From AP-15 sp963738185 (GTDB lineage Bacteria > Pseudomonadota > Alphaproteobacteria > ATCC43930 > CGMCC-115725), in NCBI GenBank assembly GCA_963738185.1, contig CAVTVA010000003.1, positions 992,001 through 1,056,000 of the forward strand: 64,000 bases of DNA, given 5' to 3'. Positions 43,036 to 50,925 of the stretch are shown here, in pieces. The translations under genes were made by a program, and so were the position numbers. The notes below the pieces were generated by a model. That model was given only the letters and a program-made list of their open reading frames with translations, searched no databases and was not told where the DNA came from. The first letter of the stretch is position 1. Each line of letters starts with the position of its first letter.

Positions 43036-43938
43036 ATGCGGCGTTGTAACCTTGTCCTGATGATCGCATTGGTAGGGCCAACGACCGTCAGCTCCGTGGC
43101 CGCAGCATCATCGTCGTCCCCCGCGAAGCCGCCGCCGAAAGTCGCAGCTCTGGTCGAGGCGCTGGTTCGCGGGCATCCGAAAAACTTCGAGATCGTCACT
43201 TTCGGCGATCCTCGGCTGGCGCCGGTCGAGGTGGTGCGCGGCGGAGCCGGCCATGCCGGCGCGGTGGTCGCGCCAGTGAGGCCGATCCCGGCTCGGGCGA
43301 GATCGGGCGGCACCACGGAAATCGTGAGCTTCGCCGACCGTCGTGAGACGGCGGTGACTGTGTTGCGCGGTTCGGCTGTGATGGTCGCCGACCCGGATCC
43401 ATTCGCGGCGCAAGCGGCTGACGCCTTTGGCTTGTTTGCGGCACCGGGCGGCATTGAACTCGACCGTGTCGCCTTTGCCATTGACGGCGCCGAATCCAGC
43501 CATGGCGCCGATCCCGCGATGTGGCGCCCGGATCTCGAAGGCCCCGAAGGGCCGATGCAGGTCTCCGCCGCTGCGGCGATCGATTCGGGAGGCGGCGACC
43601 GGTTCGACCCGATCCAGAACCGGCGGATGGGACGAGACTATCTGGCCCTGCTGTACCAGCGATACGGCAATTGGCCGGATGCGGTCGCCGCCTACAATTG
43701 GGGACCGGGGAACATGGACGCGTGGATCGCCGGCGGCCGGCCGCAGGTCGGGCTGCCGCTCGAGGTTGCGCATTATCGCGCTCGGGTGCTGCGCGATGGC
43801 GATATGCGACAGCCGCCCGCCCTGCCGGCGCCGGGCGAGCGGGAGGACGATCGTTGCGACCTCCGCCCAAAGGACCGGAAAGTAGGCGCGGCCGCGCGGC
43901 CAAAACAGCAGAGCGCGGGTGCGGGCCGGCAGCGGTGA
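43036..43938 (+). CDS. Lytic transglycosylase SLT-domain protein
   Basis: Exported muramidase-like protein, 300 residues. Seen: signal peptide with core 'LVLMIALVGPTTVSSVAAA', a 120-residue N-region of low similarity to anything I know, containing two copies of an 'EIVxFxDxRxxxxxVxRG' pattern (about 43172-43245 and 43318-43371), then the SLT domain with catalytic Glu in 'AIDGAESSHGADPAMWR', 'GPMQVSAAAA', and 'YGNWPDAVAAYNWGPGNM'. The C-tail is basic. It may also serve as a conjugation or secretion muramidase. Converges on coq7. Confidence 0.82.
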   Translation: MRRCNLVLMIALVGPTTVSSVAAASSSSPAKPPPKVAALVEALVRGHPKNFEIVTFGDPRLAPVEVVRGGAGHAGAVVAPVRPIPARARSGGTTEIVSFADRRETAVTVLRGSAVMVADPDPFAAQAADAFGLFAAPGGIELDRVAFAIDGAESSHGADPAMWRPDLEGPEGPMQVSAAAAIDSGGGDRFDPIQNRRMGRDYLALLYQRYGNWPDAVAAYNWGPGNMDAWIAGGRPQVGLPLEVAHYRARVLRDGDMRQPPALPAPGEREDDRCDLRPKDRKVGAAARPKQQSAGAGRQR

Positions 43939-43941
43939 GGA

Positions 43942-44493
43942 TCAGATCCGGGTCGAGAGGCGGATCGCCAGGCGGGACCCGGTTTTCACCGCGGTGCTGA
44001 GCAGTTCGTAGCCGGGCGTCTCCTCGGCACCCATCGCCAGCGCCGTCGCGCGGTGCGCGAGCTCGTCGTCGCGAAAGGCGAGGATCGTCTCGCGCAGCGC
44101 CGGGTCGGTGTCGGCGAGGCGGTCGGCCTGGCCGCGGTAATGCTCGTCAATGACCTCCTCGACCGCGACGGTGCAGGCCATCGCCGCGCGTTCGCCCAAG
44201 AGCGCCGTCGCGGCGCCGAGCGCATAACCCAGCACCGACCACAGCGGATGGAGAACGGTCGGCCGCACCCGCCGGCCTGGCAGCAGCTTCTCAAAGCAGG
44301 CGAGGTGGCGCTCCTCCGCCTCGGCCATGCGGCGGATCTCGCTGGCCGCGCGCCCTCTCCCGACGGCCGCGAGCTGACCCTGATAGATTCGGGTCGCGCC
44401 ATACTCGCCGGCATGATCGACGCGCAGCATCCGTGCGATCTCGTTCGCGGGCAACGGGTCGCCAGGCAGACGGTGGCGCGGCCCGCGGCTCAT
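43942..44493 (-). CDS. coq7: Ubiquinone biosynthesis hydroxylase Coq7
   Basis: Di-iron hydroxylase converting 3-demethylubiquinone (DMQ) to the hydroxylated precursor of ubiquinone; peripheral membrane protein, 183 residues. Seen: iron-ligand motifs 'RVDHAGEYGATRIYQGQ', 'EAEERHLACFEKLLPGR', 'VEEVIDEHYRGQ' and 'FRDDELAHRATAL'. As read, its frame runs on from the dsbB start, giving a false 357-residue fusion. The proper ATG at 44493 overlaps the TGA of the repaired dsbB by four bases. Finding a stand-alone start, a complete protein and the overlap makes two genes the better reading. Confidence 0.92.
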   Translation of the reverse strand: MSRGPRHRLPGDPLPANEIARMLRVDHAGEYGATRIYQGQLAAVGRGRAASEIRRMAEAEERHLACFEKLLPGRRVRPTVLHPLWSVLGYALGAATALLGERAAMACTVAVEEVIDEHYRGQADRLADTDPALRETILAFRDDELAHRATALAMGAEETPGYELLSTAVKTGSRLAIRLSTRI

Positions 44494-45006
44494 CTGATCC
44501 TGCCGCCGATCCGGGCGGGTGCCCTGCCGCGCCGCCGCACAACCACGGCGAGGCAGATGCCGGTCATCATCAGCGAGGCGAGCGAGATTCCAGCCGGCCA
44601 GCGACACGCCAATCAGCGACCACGCCGGCTCGTCGCAGCGCACCGGCTCTTGATGCCGAAGCTGCGCCTCCAGCTGCGCGAGGGTTGTCGGCGTGCCGGC
44701 CGCGGCGGTGCAGGCGCTCGGGCCGGCGAACCAGTGCTTCTCGACCCCGACGTGATAAAACGCCAGCGCGGTGCTCACCGCAAACACCGCGGCGAGCAGC
44801 AGCGCCACCCAGGGCAATCCCGGCCGGCTGCCGGTCAGGGCCGCGACCAACGCGATCACGATCGCGACCGCCCAAGGCCAGCGCTCTTTGAGGCACAGCT
44901 CACACGGTGCGAGCCCGCCCCAATATTGCGCCACCAGAACGGCGCCGAGCACCGCGGCGCCCGCCAGCAGCACAAAGATCGGAAAAGCGCGGGACGGTAT
45001 GTTCAT
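44490..45006 (-). CDS. dsbB: Disulfide bond formation protein DsbB (one +1 frameshift)
   Basis: Inner-membrane quinone-linked oxidase that reoxidises DsbA; about 171 residues after repair. Seen: four membrane segments, the first periplasmic Cys pair in 'LAPCELCLKERWPW', and the second Cys pair within 'SACTAAAG' and 'VRCDEPAW'. After 'SLAGWNLA' one extra base near 44580 shifts the frame. The proper continuation is 'SLMMTGICLAVVVRRRGRAP', ending in TGA at 44490-44492, which overlaps the coq7 ATG. Uses ubiquinone, the product line of the coq7 neighbour. Confidence 0.88.
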
Positions 45007-45044
45007 CGTGGACACAAGCAGCGCAGCCCAACTCTCACGGAAGC

Positions 45045-45626
45045 TCAGGTCTCGACTACTTCGGCGCGAATAGCAATCCCCGAATACAGATCCGACATGG
45101 TCGCCTTCAGTTCGACCGAGGAGAGATGGAGTGTCGCTTCAGGGCCGCGAAGGAGCTCGATGATCCAGCGGCCATTCTCGCGCCGATAAAGCTCGGCGTA
45201 ATAATTATCGGCGTCCATCAGCAGGATCTCCTGCACGCTCTCGATCTGCCGATAAGCCGGAAGCTTGGTGCGTCGGTCATGTTGCTCGGTGCTTGGAGAC
45301 AAGATTTCGACGAGCAGCACCGGATCGACGACTGCCTGTCGACCGGGCTCGTTCAGCCGGCAGGTTACCGCGATATCGGCAACATAGTAAAAATCCGCCC
45401 GGTCCGGCCGGATAACCCCCGCCTCGACCTGCGCGTTGCAAGGCCGTCGGCTTTCGAGCGCAGCATCGATACGAGCGCCCAACCGCATCGCCAGGATACG
45501 ATGCGCCTCGGCCGGCGGCGCCATCGCCAGAGGAAAGCCGTCGACGAGCTCGTAGCGCGTGTCGGTGCCGTCCTCCCAGCGCAGGAATTCTTCGACGTTC
45601 ATTCGATTCAGCGCCCGTTCGCTCAC
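45045..45626 (-). CDS. Uma2 family restriction-like nuclease domain protein (DUF820)
   Basis: 193 residues, PD-(D/E)XK-like fold. Seen: 'NVEEFLRWEDGTDTRYELVDG' entry (core 'TRYELVDGFP'), 'AGVIRPDRADFYYVADIAVTC' with the D in 'YVADIAV', 'PVLLVEILSPSTEQHDR' with the E-x-L-S-P-S-T signature, and 'KLPAYRQIESVQEILLMD'. GTG start with GAGGAG nearby. Family members are abundant in cyanobacteria and other genomes and have no settled function. Stands between the ABC exporter and dsbB on the same strand. Confidence 0.85.
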   Translation of the reverse strand: MSERALNRMNVEEFLRWEDGTDTRYELVDGFPLAMAPPAEAHRILAMRLGARIDAALESRRPCNAQVEAGVIRPDRADFYYVADIAVTCRLNEPGRQAVVDPVLLVEILSPSTEQHDRRTKLPAYRQIESVQEILLMDADNYYAELYRRENGRWIIELLRGPEATLHLSSVELKATMSDLYSGIAIRAEVVET

Positions 45627-45670
45627 CTCTGCTCCTCTGCCAATATGGGGGGTTTCGGCTGACTGTCCGG

Positions 45671-47533
45671 CTATTCGGCGGCGGCTTCAAGCCCGGGCGG
45701 GCCGACCGGATCGAGAAATCCGCCGGATTGTCGGCGCCACAGCCGGGCATAGGTCCCGTCGGCGGCGAGCAGCGAGGCGTGGGTCCCCTCTTCGACGATC
45801 TGCCCCTTGTCCAGCACCACCAGCCGGTCGAGGCGGGCGATGGTGGAGAGCCGATGGGCGATGGCGATCACCGTGCGCCCGCGCATCAAGCTTTCGAGCT
45901 GCTCCTGGATCGCCGCCTCGACTTCCGAATCGAGCGACGAGGTGGCCTCGTCGAGGACCAGGATCGGCGCGTCCTTGAGGATCACCCGGGCGAGTGCTAC
46001 GCGCTGGCGCTGCCCGCCCGACAGCTTGACGCCGCGCTCGCCAACATGCGCGTCGAGGCCGCGGCGGCCATTCCAGTCCTCGAGCTGCTCGATGAAATCC
46101 ATCGCATGGGCCTGCGCCGCGGCACGCCGCACCTCCCACTCGCTCGCCCGCGGCCGGCCATAGCGGATGTTGTCACGGATCGAGCGGTGCAGCAGCGAGG
46201 TGTCCTGGGTCACCATCGCGATGTGACCGCGCAGGCTCTCCTGGGTGACCTCGGCGATGTTCTGGCCGTCGATCACGATCCGGCCGCTTTCGACATCGTA
46301 AAAGCGCAGCAGCAGATTGACCAAGGTCGATTTTCCGGCGCCCGAAGGCCCGACCAACCCGACCCGCTCGCCGGGTGCTATCGCTAGGTCGATCCCGTGC
46401 AGGACACCGCGCTCGGTCCCGTAGCCAAAACGCACATCCTCAAAGCGCACCTCGCCGCGATCGATGCGCAGCGGCACCGAGCCGGCCCCGTCCGGCATCT
46501 GCCGCGGCACCGCGATCGAGCGCATCGCATCCTGCACGACGCCGATATTCTCAAAGATCGTCGTCACGTTCTGCGCCACCCAGCCGGCGATGTTGGAAAT
46601 CTGCCAGGTCAGCGGCAACGCCATCGCGACGGTGCCGATGGCGATCCGGCCGTCGCTCCACAGCCATATCGCGATGGCCGCGGTTCCCACCACCATCAAA
46701 GCGTTGAGCGTCGCGAGCATCACGCCGACCGAGGTCGTCAGCCGGAGCTGCGCGCGGAATGCGTCGGTCTGCTCGTCGACCGCATTGCGCACAAAAGCAT
46801 CCTCGTCGCGCGGCCGGGCGAACAGCTTGACGGTCAGGATGTTGGTGTAGCTGTCGACGACACGCCCGACCAGGTTCGAGCGAGTTTCCGACGAGCGGCG
46901 CGAGCGGTTGCGCAGACGCGGCACAAAAAAGCGCAGCAGGACCGCGTAGCCAGCGAACCACAGCAGCACCGGCACGGTCAGCCGGATGTCGTTGCGGCCC
47001 ATCAGGATCACCGCACCGCTGCCGTAGACGAGGATGTACCAGACCGCGTTGGTGCCGGAGACGACGCTTTCGCGCAACGCCGGGCCCGACTGCATGACCC
47101 GGTTGGCGATGCGGCCGGCGAAATCGTTTTGAAAAAAGGTCCAGCTCTGGCGCACGACATGCCAGTGGCTTTGCCAGCGGACCATGTTCGAAAGCCCGGC
47201 GGCAATCGCCTGGTTGGTGATCAAGTTCTGCAGCAGCAGCGCCGACGGGCGGACCAGCAGCAGCACCGCCGCCATGCCGAGAAGCTGCGGCCAATAGCTG
47301 TAGAGAATGTCGGGCTTGTGGCTCGAAACTATCGTCACCACCCGGCCGATAAAGACCGGGATCAGGGTGTCGAGCAGGGCCACCGCCGAGCCGGCGGCGA
47401 ACAGCGCCACAACCAGGCCGCGCGCCTGCCGGGCATGGTGCCAATAGAATGCAGCAAGCCCAGCCGGCGGCGGCGCCTCCGGCGACAGCGCCGTCGGCTC
47501 GAGCAGATTTTCGAAAAACCGGAACACACGCAT
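45671..47533 (-). CDS. ABC exporter, fused membrane and ATPase domains (MsbA/MdlB type)
   Basis: Half-transporter of 620 residues. Seen: six membrane helices in the first 350 residues, Walker A 'GLVGPSGAGKSTLVNLLLRFY', Q-loop 'MVTQDTSLLHRS', signature 'KLSGGQRQRVALARVIL', Walker B 'ILVLDEATSSLD', and H-loop 'VIAIAHRLSTIA'. ATG 47533 starts just before 'RVFRFFENLLEP'; upstream extension is not conserved-looking. It probably works as a homodimer exporting a lipid or drug. No adjacent partner ABC gene. The ribosome site is weak. Confidence 0.9.
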   Translation of the reverse strand: MRVFRFFENLLEPTALSPEAPPPAGLAAFYWHHARQARGLVVALFAAGSAVALLDTLIPVFIGRVVTIVSSHKPDILYSYWPQLLGMAAVLLLVRPSALLLQNLITNQAIAAGLSNMVRWQSHWHVVRQSWTFFQNDFAGRIANRVMQSGPALRESVVSGTNAVWYILVYGSGAVILMGRNDIRLTVPVLLWFAGYAVLLRFFVPRLRNRSRRSSETRSNLVGRVVDSYTNILTVKLFARPRDEDAFVRNAVDEQTDAFRAQLRLTTSVGVMLATLNALMVVGTAAIAIWLWSDGRIAIGTVAMALPLTWQISNIAGWVAQNVTTIFENIGVVQDAMRSIAVPRQMPDGAGSVPLRIDRGEVRFEDVRFGYGTERGVLHGIDLAIAPGERVGLVGPSGAGKSTLVNLLLRFYDVESGRIVIDGQNIAEVTQESLRGHIAMVTQDTSLLHRSIRDNIRYGRPRASEWEVRRAAAQAHAMDFIEQLEDWNGRRGLDAHVGERGVKLSGGQRQRVALARVILKDAPILVLDEATSSLDSEVEAAIQEQLESLMRGRTVIAIAHRLSTIARLDRLVVLDKGQIVEEGTHASLLAADGTYARLWRRQSGGFLDPVGPPGLEAAAE

Positions 47534-47729
47534 TGTCTGGGTTTCTATTCCTGGGCTGCGCAGCGGGTTGCGAGACAGCGCCGGCCGGGCGCCGGCCGGG
47601 CGGCGATTGCACAACAACCGCTAGCCTAGCACATGATAGGCGGAGGCGCGGCCGAAGTTCCCAATTCACTCGCCGCGGGAGTTCCGATGGAAGCGACTCG
47701 CTCGCGACTCTCGGCAATCGGCGCCGCTT

Positions 47730-48266
47730 TCAGCCTCCGGCACCGAGCCAGCGGGCGACGCATTGGCCGAGCGCCTGCTCGGCGCGGCGGTCGATTTCCG
47801 CGTCGGTCAAGGTGCTGAGCGGGTGGTCGATGACGACCGGTGACAGATCGGGCATGCCGAGCGCATCCCGTTGCATGCGGGCTTCGTGCAGGAATTCGGT
47901 GGTGACGATGACCGCCGCCGGGCGGCCGAGGGTTTCGAGACGAACGCCGTCATGCGTACAGCACGAGGTGCACGAGCCTCAATCGCCGATCGCGGTCAAC
48001 ACGATGTCGTTGTCGGCCGCGATCTGTTCCAGCAGCGCCGGATCGGCATCCTTGGAAAAGCTCTCCTTGCGGTAGTAGTTGATCGCGGCGAGCGGCGCCT
48101 GTTCGCCAAGCAGCGCCGCCGTTTTGCGCAGCAGGCGGTTGCCGTTCCATTTGGTGTTGTCGAGCACGCCGAGCCGCAGCCCGGCGAGACGCGCAGCTCT
48201 CGGCGCCAGCGCCATCTGCTCGGCATCGACCACGCCGCGCGGGTCGAACACGCTGAGTTCGGTCAT
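47730..48266 (-). CDS. UGSC-motif selenoprotein with in-frame UGA (Sec at residue 96)
   Basis: Protein of 178 residues if the UGA at 47979-47981 is read as selenocysteine. Before the UGA: 'MTELSVFDPRGVVDAEQ', 'LGVLDNTKWNGNRLLRKTAAL' (core 'LDNTKWNG'), and 'NDIVLTAIGD'. After it the frame runs on with protein-like sequence: 'GSCTSCCTHDGVRLETLGRP', 'AAVIVTTEFLHEARMQRDA', 'DLSPVVIDHPLSTLTDAEID', ending at TGA 47730. U-G-S-C is the hallmark of a known redox-type selenoprotein family of undefined function. GGAGG lies 4-8 bases before the ATG. The gene follows its conserved neighbour by 39 bases. A Cys homologue aligning at residue 96 would confirm it. The sel genes are outside this window. Confidence 0.88.
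47950..47981 (-). promoter_or_regulatory. UGA codon plus candidate bacterial SECIS hairpin
   Basis: Counting the U of the UGA (47981) as 1, UCGUGC at 16-21 pairs with GCAUGA at 27-32 (six pairs, one of them G-U), closing the five-base loop UGUAC. Distance and a GU in the apical loop agree with the bacterial SECIS element bound by SelB. It lies wholly inside the coding frame. Confidence 0.7.
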
Positions 48267-48305
48267 GCTCCCTCCTGGGTCCTCTTGGGTTTGCGCCTGG
48301 CCCGC

Positions 48306-49436
48306 TCACAAATAGCAGGTGCCGTCGACGCAGACCGGCTCGCGCTCCGGCCGGATGGCGCTCTCGATGCTGCGCAGCACCGGGGCCGACATGTGCCCCC
48401 AGCCGGGGATGAAGGCGGAAAACCGGCCGGCCTCGCCGCCGACGACAAAGAGATGGATATGGTCGGGGCTGGGCACCACCGGGATGCGCGATCCCTGCTC
48501 GCGCTTGTACCACCGCGGCAGGTTGCGGTTGTAGATTTTGCCGTAGCGCTCGTTGAAGGTCAAATCGGAAAACAGATTGTACGCGTTCATCGCCAGGTAG
48601 CTCCTGACGTCGTGCCGGGTCCACCCCTTGCCGGCGATGGTGCGGGCATGCTCCGGCCCGACCACGACCGCGCAATGCCCGCTCGACACCGCGTTGTTGT
48701 TGGCGATCGTGCTCATCGCCGAAGAAATGCTGTCGAGGATGCCCTCGGCGTCGTTGGCGACATGGTTGGTGACGCTGTGCGGCGGCTCGGCGGCCAGCAC
48801 AAAGACCGTGGAATCTTCCGCGGCAAAGCCCTTTTCGACATGATAGGGCGCCCACGGGCTCGCCGCCTCGTTCTCGGAGACGCAGTAGGTGTATTTGCCG
48901 GGGTGGCCGAGGGTGCTTTTGTCGAGATCGCCGGGACGGCCGCCGCCGACATTGAGTAAGACAAGGCGCAACGCCCGCCCGATCGTCGCATTGGCGCGGT
49001 TGCCCGAGCCGAAAGCGTTGCAGTCGCCGTTCATGCCGATCGCCCGCGCGACCGGGCCGTTGACGATCAGCAAGGGGGCGGCCATGTGGGTCGTCGCCTG
49101 CACCCCGTTCAAATTGAACGCCGTTGCGGTCAGCGCCAGCATCGCCGCGCGCACCACCGGCGCATATTCAGGCTTGCACCCGGCCATCACCATGTTGATC
49201 GCCAGCACCTCGCGGGTCAGGCTGCCGCGGCGGGGCGGCACCTTGCATTCCACGAATTGCGGGTTCCCGCCTAAGGCCGCGACGAATTCGTCAACCCGCT
49301 CGCGCGTCGGTGGCACCACCGGCAACCCGTCGGTCCAGCCCTGCTCGAAATACCATTCGACGAGGTCGGTGCCGGCCGGCACGCCGCGGCTCTTTGTTTC
49401 CGGATTTTCGGCGAGGTCTGCGGCAGCGACTGGCAT
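48306..49436 (-). CDS. Conserved hypothetical protein, partner of the UGSC selenoprotein
   Basis: 376 residues. I do not recognise a named domain. Seen: 'WYFEQGWTDGLPVVPPTRERV' (core 'GWTDGLPVVPPT'), 'VPPRRGSLTREVLAINMVMAGC', 'HMAAPLLIVNGPVARAIGMN', a histidine-rich 'APYHVEKGF', 'PPHSVTNHVAND', and a C-terminal Cys pair 'CVDGTCYL'. No signal peptide or membrane helix. ATG 49436 has GGAG about 9 bases upstream. It lies 39 bases before the selenoprotein on the same strand and in the same frame, so the two are very likely co-transcribed and act together, perhaps in thiol or organic-sulfur chemistry (inference). Confidence 0.75.
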   Translation of the reverse strand: MPVAAADLAENPETKSRGVPAGTDLVEWYFEQGWTDGLPVVPPTRERVDEFVAALGGNPQFVECKVPPRRGSLTREVLAINMVMAGCKPEYAPVVRAAMLALTATAFNLNGVQATTHMAAPLLIVNGPVARAIGMNGDCNAFGSGNRANATIGRALRLVLLNVGGGRPGDLDKSTLGHPGKYTYCVSENEAASPWAPYHVEKGFAAEDSTVFVLAAEPPHSVTNHVANDAEGILDSISSAMSTIANNNAVSSGHCAVVVGPEHARTIAGKGWTRHDVRSYLAMNAYNLFSDLTFNERYGKIYNRNLPRWYKREQGSRIPVVPSPDHIHLFVVGGEAGRFSAFIPGWGHMSAPVLRSIESAIRPEREPVCVDGTCYL

Positions 49437-49486
49437 GTTCTTTCTCCGGCGGATCAGGACGCCGAGGATATCACGTTTCGACCGGG

Positions 49487-50473
49487 TCAGCCGGCGATCG
49501 AGCTGTGACCGATCCACAAGCGATTCATGACTCGCGTCAGCGGCCCCGGCCGGCTGCGGCCGGCCAATCGGGCGCGGGCTTCCTGGTAAGGAGCCACATA
49601 GCGCAGCAAGACGGGGATGCGCGGATAAGCGAGGCGCAGGGCGGCGAGCGCCCGTTTCGCGGCGCGCCGCTCCGCCGGCCCGTATTGCAGCGCGAACCCG
49701 CGGCGCAGCCGCTCGGGCAATAAGCTCGCGGTCAAGGCGCGATACCAGAATGGTGAGCGGAGCCAGGTTCCGGCGCCCGCCAGCAGCTCGGCGGCGATGG
49801 CTCGCGCCGCGCTGGTGACGGCGAGCGTGTCGGAGTCGACGGTTTGGGCGACGTAATCGGCGAAAGCCGGCCAGCTTGGCGGCAAGGCGGTCTGTGGAAT
49901 GCCGAAAAATCCCGCGAACAGCCGAAATTCGTCGTAGTAGCGCTCGCGCTCCTCTGCCGAAAGCGGCGGGTTGACCAGCTCGAAAGCAACGATCGCACTG
50001 TCCGCCAAGGTCGCGAACACCCAGCGCAGCGCCGCCAGATCGGTAGCGCGATAGGGCGAGCCAGCCGCGAACCCGCCGGCGCTTTCGCCAAGAGTGCCGG
50101 CGATCGCTGCATGACGCCGGTAAAGGCGGCGGGCAGAGGCAATCGCCTGGTCGGCGGTGCCGAACACCATCGTGAAGACAACGGAGAACGTGCGGTGGAA
50201 CCGGCCGATCGGGTCGCTGAGGCTGCGCGAATGTTCGGCGATCGCGGCGGCGACCCAGGGATGGGCCAGCTGCAGCAGCAGGGCACGTCCGGCGCCGAGA
50301 AAAATCGCCGCCTCGCGATCGACCCGCCAGACCATCGAGCCCGGTCCGAAAACGCCGCCCGAGCGACCCGCCGCCGATGCGCGCACCATCGCCAGCTCGC
50401 GCTCCAAATCGGCCTCCGTGATGGCCGAGCATGCCGTAGCCGGCGACAGTGCTGCGGCAGTCGAGCTCGGCAT
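49487..50473 (-). CDS. MpaB-like oxygenase family protein (DUF2236)
   Basis: 328 residues, all-helical, of the DUF2236 family that includes heme oxygenases such as fungal MpaB and latex-clearing proteins. Seen: 'GPGSMVWRVDREAAIFLGAGRALLLQLAHPWVAAAI', of which 'LGAGRALLLQLAHPWVA' is the family core, 'FHRTFSVVFTMVFGTADQAI', and 'RYYDEFRLFAGFFGIP'. The start 'MPSSTAAALS' is the first ATG with normal composition. It is 22 bases downstream of the DUF3775 gene. Heme ligation is inferred from family; substrate unknown. Confidence 0.82.
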   Translation of the reverse strand: MPSSTAAALSPATACSAITEADLERELAMVRASAAGRSGGVFGPGSMVWRVDREAAIFLGAGRALLLQLAHPWVAAAIAEHSRSLSDPIGRFHRTFSVVFTMVFGTADQAIASARRLYRRHAAIAGTLGESAGGFAAGSPYRATDLAALRWVFATLADSAIVAFELVNPPLSAEERERYYDEFRLFAGFFGIPQTALPPSWPAFADYVAQTVDSDTLAVTSAARAIAAELLAGAGTWLRSPFWYRALTASLLPERLRRGFALQYGPAERRAAKRALAALRLAYPRIPVLLRYVAPYQEARARLAGRSRPGPLTRVMNRLWIGHSSIAG

Positions 50474-50495
50474 TTCTTGCGCGCTGGCCGGGCAG

Positions 50496-50897
50496 TCAGC
50501 CGCGCTCAAGGCCGTCGAGCGACAGGCCGAGGGCGTCGATGCCCGCTTCGAGGTAATCGGCCAGCAGTGGAGTGCCCAGGAGATAGTCGGTCTCGCCGGC
50601 GTTGCCGCTGTCGCGCGCCTGCCGCACCGCCTCGGGCCAGCCTTGGGCATCGAAATCGCCGCGCCCAAGCCATACCAGCGCCAGCAATTCCTCGCGCTCG
50701 TCGATGTTCAGCCCGTCGATCGCGTCGCGCAGCTCCTGCTCGCTCGGATTGTCGGGGGTGTCGAGCAGGATCTGCCGTTCGTCATCGTCGGCGGGGTCCG
50801 AGCCGGTCGCCGCGTCCGGGTCGATCGGCACCTCGGCGTCGAACTCGCGCGCCTTTTCGATGATGTAGGCCAGCTTTTCGAGCGAAATTGTCGGCAT
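50496..50897 (-). CDS. DUF3775 domain protein
   Basis: Acidic protein of 133 residues. Seen: 'ISLEKLAYIIEKAREFDAEV' start, a middle rich in Asp/Glu, then 'LRDAIDGLNIDEREELLALVWLGRGDF' (core 'DEREELLALVWLGRGDF') and 'PLLADYLEAGIDALGLSL'. This matches small DUF3775 proteins found in Alphaproteobacteria; function unknown. It lies 28 bases behind the phosphoketolase on the same strand and is likely part of its transcript. Confidence 0.8.
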   Translation of the reverse strand: MPTISLEKLAYIIEKAREFDAEVPIDPDAATGSDPADDDERQILLDTPDNPSEQELRDAIDGLNIDEREELLALVWLGRGDFDAQGWPEAVRQARDSGNAGETDYLLGTPLLADYLEAGIDALGLSLDGLERG

Positions 50898-50925
50898 CGT
50901 TCAACCTTTCGCGGCGGTTATCGCA

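Noticed and set aside
48306..48308. The UGA ending the 376-residue protein as a second selenocysteine codon joining both genes
   Set aside because: A strong ribosome site and an ATG follow, only 13 codons lie between, and the joining peptide shows no motif. A normal stop is the simpler reading.
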